Source of the DNA: Hemerocallis citrina
Lineage: Eukaryota; Streptophyta; Magnoliopsida; Asparagales; Asphodelaceae
Length of the DNA: 64,000 nucleotides
NCBI GenBank assembly: GCA_017893485.1
Contig: CM030360.1
Span: forward strand, 14,744,597-14,808,596
Direction of reading: 5' to 3'
Below, one piece after another: positions 23,837-36,129 of the stretch. The notes beneath the pieces are model-generated. The model saw only the letters and a list, made by a program, of their open reading frames with translations. It searched no databases and was not told the origin of the DNA. The translations under genes and the position numbers were made by a program. Each line of letters opens with the position of its first letter. Position 1 is the stretch's first letter.

Positions 23837-25245
23837 TTTAGGAATTTGAGGATCTTGTTGAGTCTTTGACACAATCAACACAAGCCACCAAGCAAACTGG
23901 ATCGCACCAATCACACAAAGCACACAAGAATTGTCTCGGTTGGGACTTTTGTCTTAATTTGGGGGAGGAAGAACCGAGATGTTATTTCAGTTAGAGAAAA
24001 TACAAGAATATTAGAATTCTCACCACGACCCTTCTCAAGCTTAATTGGAACTTGGTTGCTGTCTATAATGGAGAAACTCTCTCACCCTCTCATATGATGT
24101 ACTATCTTCTTCTATTCGGCACTTAATAGAATCATGTCTTTCTAGGAGTCATTTACATTATATTTATAGATCTAGAGAAACCTTAGTTTGATACACTTGA
24201 TACATTAACCATCCGATTACTACTAAAGAGATAACCCTGCATTGGGAGCCGTACGATCTGACTTGAAGACGAAGTTGGGCTTCTCATGAATCTCCAAGAC
24301 TCGACTCAAATAACTCATCAGTGCCGCAGTTGGTCGACCGTACACAACAGTCGGTCGACTATTCCCCTCTCGGGAATCCTATGCAGTCGGAGCGGTCGAC
24401 CGACCCCAAATACGGTCGACCGCAACTCCACCTGTTTTCCTCTGCTGACTGTTTTCCTTTTTCTTCGATGCCTCGCTTCAATCCATTTCAACGCTTCATC
24501 GTCTTCTTCATCGGACATGTGTATGCAAGACATACAAACTCAACAATCTCCATCTTGGACTGCATACTCATGAATCCATACCTGTGTGATTTAAAATTCT
24601 TCTAGACATTTCTTCTCCGCTTTGTAAACAACACGTTTCTATGGCTTCTCCTGCTAGTTGAACAAACCTCCACCTGCTTTTCTCTGGCTTTATGCCCCTC
24701 TCAAGGGCACACCCCTGAAGATGTAATCATGGAGGTGTCACACTCCACACGAACTCCACCTACATCAAGGCTCTCTCCACCTTCGAACAGTATTCGAATG
24801 CTGCAGTCTCGATTCGGTAATTCTAATAACGGCTTACTAGATGATGCTTTAGGAACAATGGACTTTCATACACTCGGCTAAGTTTTTCTGCTCCCACAAA
24901 GCTAGTAGAGGTTATGCTGACCCTGCCCAATTTTCCTCTTACCCTTCATTATCTTATGACGACTATTCCAAACTGTCAAAACTCCACCTCGAGCTGTGTA
25001 CCTGCAGCCACGAGCATCAAGAGCCCCCAAGGATATCAGATTCTGCTGTATCGAAGGAATATGCATGACTTCTTCTAGTATAAACCCTTTACCATCTGAC
25101 ATCTTTAATTCAACTGTTCTCTCACTTACTACTTCACAAATCTCACCACTTCCCGTTCTCACACTGTGGCCTGTTAACGAATTGTAAATAGAAAACATCT
25201 CCCTCTCGGAGCAAATATGAGAAGAAATTCCCGAATCAAGAACAA
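23829..25245 (-). mobile_element. Truncated Ty1/copia element on the minus strand
   Basis: A 3' LTR (23829-24545; TGTTG at one end, CAACA at the other) has the minus-strand polypurine tract CCAAGATGGAGAT next to it and a TATA motif at about 24165. Upstream on the minus strand comes a linker, then protease and GAG-pre-integrase sequence. Integrase, RT and RNase H are missing by internal deletion. The 5' half ends abruptly where copy B begins, so no second LTR or TSD exists. Confidence 0.82.
24902..25240 (-). pseudogene. copia protease and GAG-pre-integrase fragment
   Basis: Reading leftward, the frame starts at a protease motif LDSGISSH (about 25225-25240). It continues with SLTGHSVRTGSGEI, LKMSDGKG and HIPSIQQNLISLG, all typical of the copia protease domain, and stops before the integrase. 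The frame is open for 98 codons. It is a remnant with no start of its own. Confidence 0.85.
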
Positions 25246-26580
25246 ATATGATAAATGAATTAATCTCAGGAATGGATGTAGAAGGTGGTTCATATGTTCT
25301 GGATATGATTTTAAATCAACTCTCGATATGTTTTTTCTGCATCTTTACCTCCGTATATAACGAGTGTTGCAATAGATGCAGTTGATTATTTGGAGTAAAA
25401 TCCATATGTGCTCACAAAGTTGAGGATTAATATTGTTATGTTACGCGAAGGTATGAATTAATCGTAACTAAGATTATCCACCATTTTCGTATAAATTGCA
25501 TAAGTGCTGTATACTTTTGTTTCCTGATTTTCTTAATACTTAATTATTACATCAATTTGTTTATCACTTGTTCTATGAGTTCATATTCTATCCTCGAAAG
25601 ATTTTAAATTGTCTCAATAAACTTTAGCAAATAAAAAGAAAGTATTTGTAGAGTAGTTTGGGCTTATTGTGAATACAAGAGATCAATGATAACATATTAA
25701 GTCTTAGTTACATAAGGAAAATTGCGATCAAGAATCCAAATTTTATTGCTGATGATAACAAAAGGTTTCATTGAATACATTGATACTGAGGAAGAAGAAA
25801 CTACTATGATATCGATGACTATTAATGTAAGCTTCCATATGCATTCTTCTTCGTTTGTATCCAAAAGGTATGTTATGTAACTAAACCTGTCTACATTGAA
25901 GACAAGACAACAATAGTCAATGCCTACACATCTTTTGTGATGTTGCTGCATCGAAATTCTCATCCCTTGTTAAGCAATAGTCATAAACTCATAGGTACAT
26001 AATTTTACATGATCTTGCACTGTTTTAAGTAAAGGATAACAGCATTTGGGAACTGATATTACTCACATTAGAAAATTAATATGAAATCTTATCACTATAA
26101 AAGATAGGAAAAATCTGGCGAAACGACCCCGATTGAATTTGTATGTAATGTGATTATGGAATTGCTATGGTAATATTTCTTGACCTTAGAATGCACTTGC
26201 ACTGTAACATTACACTCTTGACTATGGCTACAATTGCAAGGTGTAGACTACAACGTAAAGCCCTGCATTAGTGATGATGACTCCAACTATAGAGCTGGAA
26301 TAAAATTAAGGAAATATGTGTAGAAATCTAAAGATGGGATGTAAGAAAACAAAGTTTTTTGATGCTTGCCTAAAACTGAATCATTTGACTGTAAGGCTCA
26401 CTTAAATGTAGATGATATGGGCTAAATGCATCGAACCTTTAGTTTGTGTTAGTCCTTAACAAATTGGCCGTCGATGTAATCCTCAACATGTTTGCTTTCT
26501 TAGCACTAGGTCAAACATTTATATGGTAACTAGTATCAGATATAAAATTGACTATCATTGTAACTATTTTAGTGTTGGGT
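25246..26580. repeat. Segmental duplication copy B, with the empty LARD site
   Basis: It matches copy A over its whole length. At about 26473-26482 it reads GATGTAATCCTCAAC, which is copy A's flanks joined with a single GTAAT, so this copy never received the LARD. CACTATAAAAG at 26093 parallels CACTACAAAAG at 14271. No gene is recognised. Confidence 0.9.
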
Positions 26581-27179
26581 ACTTGACTAGTTGGTGAATT
26601 TGAGTTGGAACACTGTAGATTGTTCATTTCAATGCTCTTTCATATCATTTTCTTGTACTATGATTGTATCATGAACAATAATGCAACATAACCATGTCTT
26701 ATATCTTTTTTGAGAAAGACTACTTATGTTGTGTTGCATGTGTTTGAAATTTAGTTTAATAATTTTTTTTTGTTAGGCCTGAATTTAGTTGAAGATTTAT
26801 TTGTCTATCCGCTCCAACTAATGAACTATATTGCTATATTCAGGTAGGTGCACATGGAACAGAGAGGGAAAGTCAAGCCTAGATCTCCATCAAATAATGG
26901 TAAGCTTCGGCAACAGATTTAGGTATCGAATGAATCTATGCAATGTCTATGCTTGGTGGTAAATTCTATGACATATATATAGTAGTTACTTCATTAAAAT
27001 GAAAGAAGGGTGCCTGAATTTGTATTTAGTGAGAGACTTGTGGTTTGTGTTGTATGAAGACTTGTATTCTTGAGTGTAGCTTGCTTGGAATGAATTGCTT
27101 TTTGATTTGTGTTGTATGAAGACTTGTATTCTTGGGTGTGATTATTGCTCCCCCCTCCCCCCAAAAAAGTAAATATATA
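26581..27179. other. Non-coding sequence with one candidate exon
   Basis: No gene is recognised. At 26845-26899 a short stretch between CAG and GTAAGC could be an internal exon; one frame reads VHMEQRGKVKPRSPSNN. The family is not known to me. A partial direct repeat of GTGTTGTATGAAGACTTGTATTCTTG occurs twice (about 27047 and 27111). Confidence 0.3.

Positions 27180-27254
<75 letters not shown>
27180..27254. repeat. ATA microsatellite
   Basis: About 25 ATA units next to the CACTA subterminal region. Translations over it are artefacts. Confidence 0.95.
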
Positions 27255-27256
<2 letters not shown>

Positions 27257-27520
27257 CCAACCCCGGCGTTTTCAAATGCCGGGGTAAATTTTTTAAAATA
27301 AACATAAATTAAAAAAAATCAAAAGCGCCAGGAATTGTATTGAAAAGTGTCGGGACATCTTACGAAACCACGGCGTTTTCAAATGCCGGGAAAGGCGATA
27401 TTCTTCCCCGGCGCGTGCAAACCCGACACTTTTCGAAACGCAGGGGAGGCAATACCGGCGTTTTAAAAACGTCGAGAAAGGTCAAAATAAACGTCGGGGA
27501 TTTCCTTACCGTTTGTAGTG
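27257..27520. mobile_element. Right end of a CACTA transposon
   Basis: The end reads CCGTTTGTAGTG at 27520, the mark of CACTA elements. Before it lie repeated inverted motifs of the CCGGCGTTTT...AAAACGCCGG type, which are subterminal repeats. The left end may be CACTATAAAAG at 26093, giving 1.4 kb, but the 3-bp flanks there (TAT) and here (GAG) do not match. No transposase is visible. Confidence 0.6.
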
Positions 27521-27595
27521 GAGGGAAGTAATTTAAGACAATCATTACACTAAGTATCAATTAATTAGACTAAGAAGGGTCTTTACCATGCGAAG

Positions 27596-29370
27596 TGTTA
27601 GGAATGTACCCTACAGTCAACTGCATGAGCTGTAATTGGCAAATTCTCCAGTAAACATTATTCATGATATTCTAAAAAAACATTATTTATGATTAATAAA
27701 GTTGTTTGAGGAGTTTTATTCATCATATGCTGCTTAATCTTATTTATATAATTTATTTACTATTATGATGAAGTCCATGGATTAATTAAATATGCTTGGG
27801 CAATGATGAGATCATGCCAGTAAGGCCTAAACTTAATATAATTCATCTGAAATGTTTCAAGTCATAGGATTACCGAGATTGGATATTGGTAATTGTGGTG
27901 AGACTATTATACTCGTTATATGCTCTAAAGTAGAGGATAATTGATCTCATAATTATTTATAAGAAACATTAATATAAGAGTGTAGGTGTTAAACGGTTTA
28001 GTTCACTGAATTGACTCATAAAAAGAAATAACTAATAGAAAGTAATGAATATCAATAGATAATTCATTGGGTAATAGTAGGTACAAGTAATCCTAAGACC
28101 TGAGATTATAACATTTGTGTCAGTCAGTCTGTGCTTTGATTTATTTCTTAGCATGATTTTCTAAGACATGTGTATGATATTATGGGCATAGTGAGGCTTT
28201 CATGGAAGTGAGTGAGCAATCAATAAGAAACTATTAGAAGAGGAGAATGACCTACGCAATTCTATAAAGTATTGACTCGAGAAGTCTATGACCATAGTAA
28301 AACAAAATTTAAAAAGGAGTTTCCAAGTATTCATTTGAGTAAATCATTAACGTATCAAACACATATGATTAAGTGGTTAGGGTTTGACATTAATCCGTAC
28401 CCTAAATTTTTTCAGGACATTGTATGATCGGAGTATTTAATTGTACGAGAACTAATCACTAAAGGGTACAATTGATTTCAATAATCAAACTCATATTATC
28501 TGAGTAGTCATGACACTTTGCTGGACGACACTCATGACTTGTGGAGAAATAAAGAAGTTTAATATCTTCATTGTCAGCTTAACATGGGACCCAATGGGTC
28601 ACACGCAATACGCTTTTCATGGAAAATTCAATTTTAATTTTTTTTGTTGATAAAATTAGGATTCAAATAATTTGATAAAGAAGATATATTATATATGACA
28701 AATAGTTCTGCTAGCACAGAATGTTATATGGTTGTCAATTTATTTATGAGATAAATAAATTTTGTTCATCATGATAAAATGATGAATACTCTCTTTATAG
28801 AATATTTCCATAGTTGGAATATTCGAATTCATAACAAATAAATTTTTGAGATGATATAATGCCGTAACTAAGAGATATGAAGATACCTCATTATAGTTAA
28901 GAATTGTATGGACAAATATTTTGTGAATATTTCTTAATTTGAAAAGGATTACATACCATATAAAGATATGACCTCCAATCTCCTATAAATAGGGAAGAAG
29001 AGTTATTCCACTACACAAGAGAAAATAAGAGAATAATGAGACTCATTCTCTTACTAATAAAAAGATAGTTAAAGAAAGATGACACAGTATTCCAAGAAAG
29101 GTTTGGCATGGATCACTAATGGAGGATGACCACTTGAGTGTCTTATTACTGAAATCACCACGAAGGAGTTCTTGGGATCGGTGAAAGATAATCCAAAATA
29201 TTTCTATTATGATATAATTCGTTTTGATTCATAGTGATTCTGGTTATTGGGAAATTTTTTGTATTGCAATGTTGATTACACGATTAGATTGTTTCCGCTG
29301 CGTGTGGTAGACGTCTTAATAATCCCTAGTTTCCCTCTTCAACGTGTATGTCTACTCTTTGTTGTTCCGT
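27596..29370 (+). mobile_element. Probable solo LTR of a Ty1/copia element (Angela/SIRE-like style)
   Basis: It starts TGTTAGGAATGTACCC. A TATA box CCTATAAATAGG lies at about 28981-28992, and TTTCCGCTGCGTGTGG near 29290 resembles the 3' part of long copia LTRs. There is no polypurine tract, primer site or coding sequence on either side, so a solo LTR is the simplest reading. The right border is uncertain and no TSD was found. Confidence 0.5.
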
Positions 29371-29587
29371 AGAACCTAAATAGTGAAAAACACAAACTGT
29401 TGACACTTTAGACTTGTAAAAAGTATTACATATTTATAATTACATGCTACTATATAACAAGTAGTTAGACTGCGATACAAAGACGAGTACTAATACCCTA
29501 CATATGCATATGTCTCAGACTTCACATCTTCACATATCAATGTTACTACTTGGTAAAGAATTTGTTTTTTTTATAGAAAAAAATTGA
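29371..29587. other. Intergenic, no gene seen
   Basis: AT-rich sequence between the probable solo LTR and the 3' end of the LINE. The T-run near 29566-29573 could be the LINE poly-A tail read from the other strand. Confidence 0.4.
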
Positions 29588-30657
29588 GTATGACCACCAT
29601 GTTTCATTAATAAGAAGTCAACAATACAAACTCAGAGTACTGGGCTCAGATACAAAAAACTACAAACAAGAAATAAAACATAGTACCCCCATCATACATA
29701 GAAGGGTGGAATAAATCCAAGTACATCCAAAACAGTAATAAAGCAAGTACAACATAAGAATATGGGTCACTCCAACAGAGCCCTGTAGGGTGGGAATCCT
29801 GCACGTGCCTCCTCTTAGAGTGGGGCCAATCTCCACCTCCTCATCGTCATACTCTTCCACCTCGAATGCCCTAGCGAACGCCCTCTCGGTCCTGCCGCCG
29901 TAATTGTGGCCAAGAAGGAAATAAGATGAATGATATGAGTTAGATTTCCAGAAATACTACTACTAGACCTACAAAAGTAAAACTTATTTCTATCAAGCCA
30001 TAAAATCCATGTCATGGCGGCAATGACAATATACGAGGCTTGCTTCATCTCATGTCTCTCACTAGCTAGATTGGATCCTATCCATAAGTTTTCATAAACC
30101 TGAGGATAATCAATTGTGCCAAAGGCCCTCAGGACTTCTGACAGAACTGCTTTACTCATAGGTTACTCAAGGAACATATGGTTTTTTGACTCTGCGTGTG
30201 CATCACAAAATCCGCAAATGTATCAAAGTTTGTTGTCTTTTAGCCAGCTTTTTCCTAGTCAGAATCGAATAATTAAGGACAAGCCAAAGGAAGACTCTAA
30301 CTTTCAGGGGTGCTTTGGCTTTAAAAGAACTGTAGCCAATTTAGGTAACAACCCCTAAAGTGAAAACGATTATACAATGAACACACCGTAAATGATCCCT
30401 TATTTTCTAGTTCCCAGGCTTTCTGGTCTGGCCCATGAGAACATCAAACCCCTAATTGAACAATCTGCAATTGTTGAGCCCTAAATTTCAATTGTGATAC
30501 TACATCTAGATGGGTTCTAAAGGATGCCTGCCATAATTCTCTCTTCCAAGATTTAGCCATCGTAATGTTAGGTTGCGATGCTTGTGTAAACAGATTTGGG
30601 AACAGCTCTTTGAGTGAATGGGCACCGCTCCATTTGTCTCACCAGAATCTGGTCGAC
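29588..30657 (-). pseudogene. LINE ORF2 3' end (C-terminal zinc-binding domain), left piece of a split LINE
   Basis: On the minus strand the sequence gives FKAKAPLKVRVFLWLVLN, LTRKKLAKRQ and a CGFC...KNHMFLE motif. This is the zf-RVT region that closes plant L1-type reverse transcriptases. The last Cys of the motif is lost to a stop. A conserved tail, AAMTWILWLDRNKFYF, follows. The upstream RT lies beyond the gypsy insertion at 47205 and further right. The same tail occurs in the second LINE (58800-59617). Confidence 0.87.
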
Positions 30658-30662
30658 ATACC

Positions 30663-31306
30663 TGATGATGGTAAAAATTGCAGTAAATTATAGCCGTACG
30701 ATTCCTGCACAGATCTCAAAGCATCTACAGGCAGATTAGCCATCGCAGGCCTCTTTTACAGGTCTGGGCCCACCCCAAGACATGAGCTTCTTCCAAGCCC
30801 ATAAAAAGTGACAGACTAGGCCCACTAGGAGAGACACCCAGCCCATGCAGGCTAGGAGTCAAATCTCATATCCCTTAACAAGGATATCTTATCTCTTGAG
30901 TGGGAGAGACATGAAAGAGATAAGGTAGTTAAATCGATCCAACGGACACAAATCAATCTCTTGAAATGTCTCTCAGGCCTATAAATACCCCTCCCCCTCT
31001 ATAGTCAAAAGTTAATCAACAATTTACCAGTTTTCATTTTGTTACTCTCTCTTTCTTTCTGGTTCTGACTTGAGCGTGGAGGGTCTGTCGTCGGGGCCAC
31101 TCCCCGGTGTTTTAGGCTTTTTATAGGTTCATCAGCCGCATCAGCAACCGTTGAATTCAGATCACAGTGGTCAATCAACGATCTAGATTCATTCCCAGGA
31201 GCTCTAACCAACTTTAACGGCCAAGGTCACAGGTCAGACTTTTAGTAGTTTCCTTCAATTATTAACTCACTATCTGTTTGGTCCCACACCAAAATAAGCA
31301 GCAACA
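30663..31306 (+). repeat. 5' LTR of the gypsy element
   Basis: 644 bp. It matches the 3' LTR apart from that copy's MITE insertion. The promoter part includes CCTATAAATACCCC at about 30978-30991 as TATA box, followed by a CT-rich stretch. It ends in GCAACA. Confidence 0.92.
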
Positions 31307-31308
31307 GA

Positions 31309-31326
31309 TTGGCGCTATCTATGGGA
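31309..31326 (+). promoter_or_regulatory. Primer-binding site of the gypsy element
   Basis: TTGGCGCTATCTATGGGA stands two bases after the 5' LTR. Its form matches primer sites of Tat-type gypsy elements; I do not assign the tRNA. Confidence 0.7.
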
Positions 31327-31353
31327 AATACTACATAAGTCAGGCTTGTCTCC

Positions 31354-32640
31354 ATGCCACCAAGACTAAGAGGTAAAGGGGCGGCCTCCAGTCGTCGCAC
31401 TACCTATCTTCGTCAACCATCTCCTTCTATGGATGATCAGATTCCTCTTCAGCAGTCACCCCAGTAGCCTAATCACGCTCCATCCAAAGGAGAGGCACCG
31501 GGGGGCTCTCAGCATGAACAACATCCCCAATAACTGATTCAATGGCCTCGTGAGGCCCACGGGAGTCTATAGATATCTGCCAAATCATCAACAACAAGCA
31601 ACAAGAAACCGACCTGTGAATTAGGTTAGATGAGAGGCGCACCCGTTCTGATGCCTCCCGTTCGGGACATCAAGCAAACCAGAGAACCCATCTTTCTAGG
31701 AAAAAATCAAGGCAATCCTCCTCTCATAGGGGGCGTCCAACAATGAGGAGCCCAACTCATGAGAATCAAAGACTTCCTGTGTAGAACAGAGGGCAAAACA
31801 CCCCAGTCACTAGGGCTGAACTAGATAAATTCAAGCTTGATATCCTCCATGCTCTCCAAAGGAGTCAAGATTTGGGCCTCCCTTCTAACGAAGGATCCGC
31901 CGACTCAACTGGGTCTCAAAAAAAGGATGACCAAGTTCTTCGCCACATCCAAGAGGTAGAGAATTGTCCAGAACAGATGAAGAATGAGAGAAACCACTCC
32001 AACAGGGCCTACCGCCCTAGTCGACATCCTTTCAGTAGAGCCATCCTCGACGCACCAATTCCAAGGGAATTCAAGGCTCCCCAATTCAAATCCTACAATG
32101 GAGAATCAGACCCGACCGACCATGTCGAGAGCTTTAAAACACTCATCATGGTCTATAACGCCGCTGATGCACTCATGTGTCGAACATTTCCCGCAATACT
32201 GAAAGGATCAGTAAGGAAATGGTATTCGCGCCTAACTCTAGAATCAATATTCTTTTTTGATCAGCTTGAGGAACTTTTCATTGTGCACTTCGTTACTAGT
32301 CGCAAGGATGAAAAAAACATGTGTCTCCCTATTAGAACTGAAGCAAAGAGATGGAGAACCACTAAAAGACTTTGTCAAACATTTTACAACTGAAGCAAGG
32401 TCAATTTCCACCTTGAACACTTCAATCTCAGCTGCTGCTTTCCTCCAAAGCATCACTAACAAAGACCTGAAAGCCTTCCTCGCAAAAAAGCCACCCAAAA
32501 GTTTCATTGAGCTCCTGGAAAGGAGTGACAAGTATATCAGGGTCAAGGAAGCTCTCTATCCTCAAGGCACGAATGATTCATCTTCCGGGAACATACGGAA
32601 GAATACAAGCAAGGTAGAACTCAGGAAGTTTTAGAAAAAC
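31354..32640 (+). pseudogene. gypsy gag, degraded
   Basis: The likely start is ATG at 31354 (MPPRLRGKG). An Arg/Ser-rich N-terminus with early stops follows. The capsid domain spans about 32010-32630: AILDAPIPREFKAPQFK, YNGESDPTDHVESFK, then ALMCRTFPAILKGSVRKWY, characteristic of Tat-type gypsy gag. A frame change between about 32330 and 32390 splits the domain, and the C-terminal part (LKDFVKHFTTEA) is in another frame. The protein would form the particle core. Not functional. Confidence 0.9.
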
Positions 32641-32721
32641 GGTGCAAGTTCACGCCATCCAACTCTAGCGCCACGCTTCGACAAGTTCACTCCTCTTAAT
32701 GCAAGCATATCATCCATCCTC

Positions 32722-33640
32722 ATGGAGGTTGAGAATGATGGAATAATCTACCCTCCCCCTACGATGTCAACATCTAGCAGGAGAAGAGACAGAAATAAGT
32801 GGGGCACATTTCACAGAGATCATGGACACACTACTGACATCTGTCGAGCCCTTAAGGAAAAATTGGAAGCCCTGATTTGCAGGGGCTATCTCTCCAACTT
32901 CGTTCAAAAAGATAACGACACCAAAAATCCTCCGCCCCAGGGGGCTAATAAGCATCAAGAAAGGCCATACGAGCCGCAAGACTCTCAACACATGGCCATC
33001 ATCCACTCCATTCAAGGAGGCCCGATGGGGGGAGATTCCAACTCCTCCCGTAAAGCTTTTGTCAAGGAACTCAACTCCATAGATAACATTCCGCCTACCA
33101 AACACACCGAGGTCCCGATATCTTTCTCCAACAAGGACTTAGATGGCGTCCGAACACCTCATTGTGACGCTGGTCATAAACCTTTGCATGCTAAATCATG
33201 AGGTACGCCTCATCCTGGTGGACAATGGCAGCTTAGTAAACATCCTCTTCATGGCCACATTCGAGGCTTTCAAGCTCTCTCCAGACCGACTTAAACCAGC
33301 CGGTTACACACCCATGGATTCTCCGGTGTCCCCGTTCAAGTAGAAGGAGTCGTCACACTGGATGTGACAGCAGGGAAAGCCCCTGCTATTCAAACGAAAG
33401 CATTAGAATTTATGGTAGTCGATGTCAAAGCTGCATTATAATGCTATATTCGGCAGTCCCGGCCTAGCAGCATTCCATGCAGCTACCTCCGCATTTCACA
33501 TGAAAATGAAGTTCCCAACAATAGTTGGCATAGGCCAAGCTGTAGGAAGTCAACAGGCAGCACGAACATGCTACACTGCTACAATGGGGGGCTCGGTCCT
33601 CCCCCTGATGCCATAAAGCTATCGCCTTAAAGCAGTCACG
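32722..33640 (+). pseudogene. gypsy gag C-terminus and aspartic protease, degraded
   Basis: The FHRDHGHTTDIC motif (about 32810-32845) is the His/Cys cluster found before the protease in Tat-type elements; the first Cys is not preserved. The protease follows in another frame with LVDNGSLVNILF (about 33220-33255), where the D-T-G-S active site has become D-N-G-S. NAIFGSPGL and the phrase GSQQAARTCY come next, as in related elements. After about 33640 the expected RT does not follow. Confidence 0.87.
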
Positions 33641-33649
33641 ATAATTCAA

Positions 33650-36129
33650 AAAATATAAACGAGCTTGAAGCCTCTGCCATAAACAACTCTACCAAGAATT
33701 TCCAAACCTGCCACATCATCTCTCACCAGGTCCAAACTAGTTCTCATCATGACACAGTAATAAACCTGAATCACTAGTTCGAAGTCACTCCGTTCATTCA
33801 ACGGAGACAAAGTTATGCCAAAACATATTGGTGCATCAAAAGATTACTCTTTCTCTATGCAAAACAATGGGGGGCTCCCTCCAAAACAAGCAATCCCAGG
33901 CAAGGTCTACCAAGTTCGCCTAACGGATCATCAACTTGAAGACCCGGGGGGTAAGGAGATATCAGCAGGGACTTGGAAAGTAGAACACCTTGCGAAGGTG
34001 AATGAAGGCGTCTCAAATGTCGTCTCTTTATAGTAGTAGAAAATTTTCTCAATTTGTAAGAACGACCAGCCACTAGAGCAGCCGCTTAGTTCTATTTCCA
34101 AGCAAATTTTCCCAATTTGTAGTAACGGTCAACCACAAGAGCAGCGGCTTAGTTTTATTTTTCAATAAAATGTAGTATGAGTTTTTGCAAAATTCTTGTA
34201 CAACTCCACGGATGCATACAATAAGTTGAGTGCCAAACTTGTACACAAAAACGGCACCAAAAACTCGTTAAAAGCTTCCTACAAGACGGGTTAGGAGTCC
34301 ATACCCATGGTTCAAAGTTACTCCAGCAATTTGCAATGAAGCAAGTTCAGAGTGCACTTCACCATTCGATCTGCTCCTACAACCTGTTAATTCATCAAAG
34401 CAAATAATGAGCTAAATGCCCAACTTATACTTAGAGCAGTGCTAAACACTTGTTATAAGCTTTCCACAACACAAGTTTGGAATCCAGATTTACAACACGG
34501 GGTTACTCTCGCAACATGCAATCTCGCACATTTAGAGAACAACTCACCGATCGATCTGTTCCTGAAACTAGTTAAAGTTCCTTGGAAACTTATACAACAA
34601 GTTGAGTGCCAAACTTATTCACATAAGGAGCTCAGGGGTGAACTCTTTGGTTCATCAACGTTTTGAACTCTGTTCTCGCTACTGATCATGTAATGCTACT
34701 CTTCGCGAGGGCCCAACTATAGACTATAAAGAAAAAACTAGGCCCCAAAAACTTGTTATAAGTCTTTCCGTAAAACGGATTCGGAGTCCATACCCATGGC
34801 TCAAAGAGACTCTAAAAATTTGCAATAAAGCAAGTACATAGTGCACTTCACCATTCGATCTGCTCCTGCAATCCATTAGCGCCTCCACAACCGGTTCGGA
34901 GTCCATACCCATGGCTCGACAGAGACTCGCAATTTTTAAAGAAGCAAGTTTAGAGTGTGCTTCGCCATTCGATCTGCTCCTGCAATCTGTTAATACTTAA
35001 ACTAACATGTGCAGAATCCATACTCATGGCTCAGAGTTACTCTCACAACCTGCAATTCCACACGTTCAGAGTTTAACTCACCATTCGATCTGTTCCTACA
35101 ACTAGTTAAATTCCCTCGACGAAAAATTAAGAGGCCCAAAATCGTGGATTGCAGTTACTCTCGCAACACTTGTAAAAAGCAACACTTATAGTTCAACTCT
35201 CCATTTTATGTGACTCTCACAATTTGTTAGAGGACCCATACAACATGTTTGGAAAACAACTCTCCTTTAGAGGTGTCCCTACAAATAGCTGAATTCAAGA
35301 CGGAGCAATGCCAAACTCCGTCATAAACCATCGACAGTTCGTTAGCTATACGCAACCGACTTGAGGCCCTGTTATTTAACTACAAAGAACCCAGTCGATG
35401 GCACTTCAACCATGACAACAAAGATTAAGCATATGAAAGGAATTCTTCAAATCACAGAACTGCCGCAAACTTATATGTCTAGATTCATCACCACTACAGA
35501 CATCTACAAATACAAAGTCGATGGCTAGTCTAGAGTAACTCTGTCCAAGAGCAGCTCATACGACCAGCCGACCCCCAAGATGATGAATCGCCGGACAGGA
35601 CACTGACACATAGAAAACTTCTTATTCCACGAACTACAAGTCTCATTACAACTGCAGAATTACAATGAGTCTACGTTTCACGTCTAAGAATCACTACCAA
35701 AAGTCATACGGACACTGTACGACAAACTGTGATGTAGCTATTCTTCCAGCTACACACTGGAGAGATGCTCTACCTAAGAGAAATGAACCTCTTCACTATC
35801 CTCCTACCAGCTAACAGCTCCATAGGGCTGCCTCAAATCTTGATGATGAAATTCAAGACAAGTCTTCCTTAGGTAGGCAAGTTCTAGGTTTATCTGACCA
35901 CCTTCACCTGAGCAAGCTCCAACTCCGTCTCGCTTAAAGTGCCGTGCGAACGGGAGAGTCCCAACTCTGTCAAGCACATCGTATCATGAAGGAGAGCAAG
36001 TTCTATGTCCCAAGGACCTCGTTCGATGTACGCAGCTACTTGTCAATAAAGAGAGGGATGGAATCACTTCAATGCTAATCAAGCACGGGTGACTTCACTT
36101 CAATATTGAGAAGATTCAGAATACCCACA
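33650..36129 (+). repeat. Gypsy interior with irregular long tandem repeats, no RT
   Basis: From about 34180 to 35220 a long unit recurs, marked by GAGTCCATACCCATGG and CACCATTCGATCTGCTCC (near 34290, 34770, 34890 and 35010). The spacing is irregular, about 120 to 480 bases. The stretch at 33650-34180 also holds a duplicated phrase around AGCAGC[CG]GCTTAGTT. From about 35220 to 36129 I see only diverged phrases of the same style. No protein domain is recognised in any frame. Confidence 0.65.

Noticed and set aside
31984..33105. Several extra frames overlapping the gypsy gag region on both strands
   Set aside because: They are shadows of the gag and protease reading frames.
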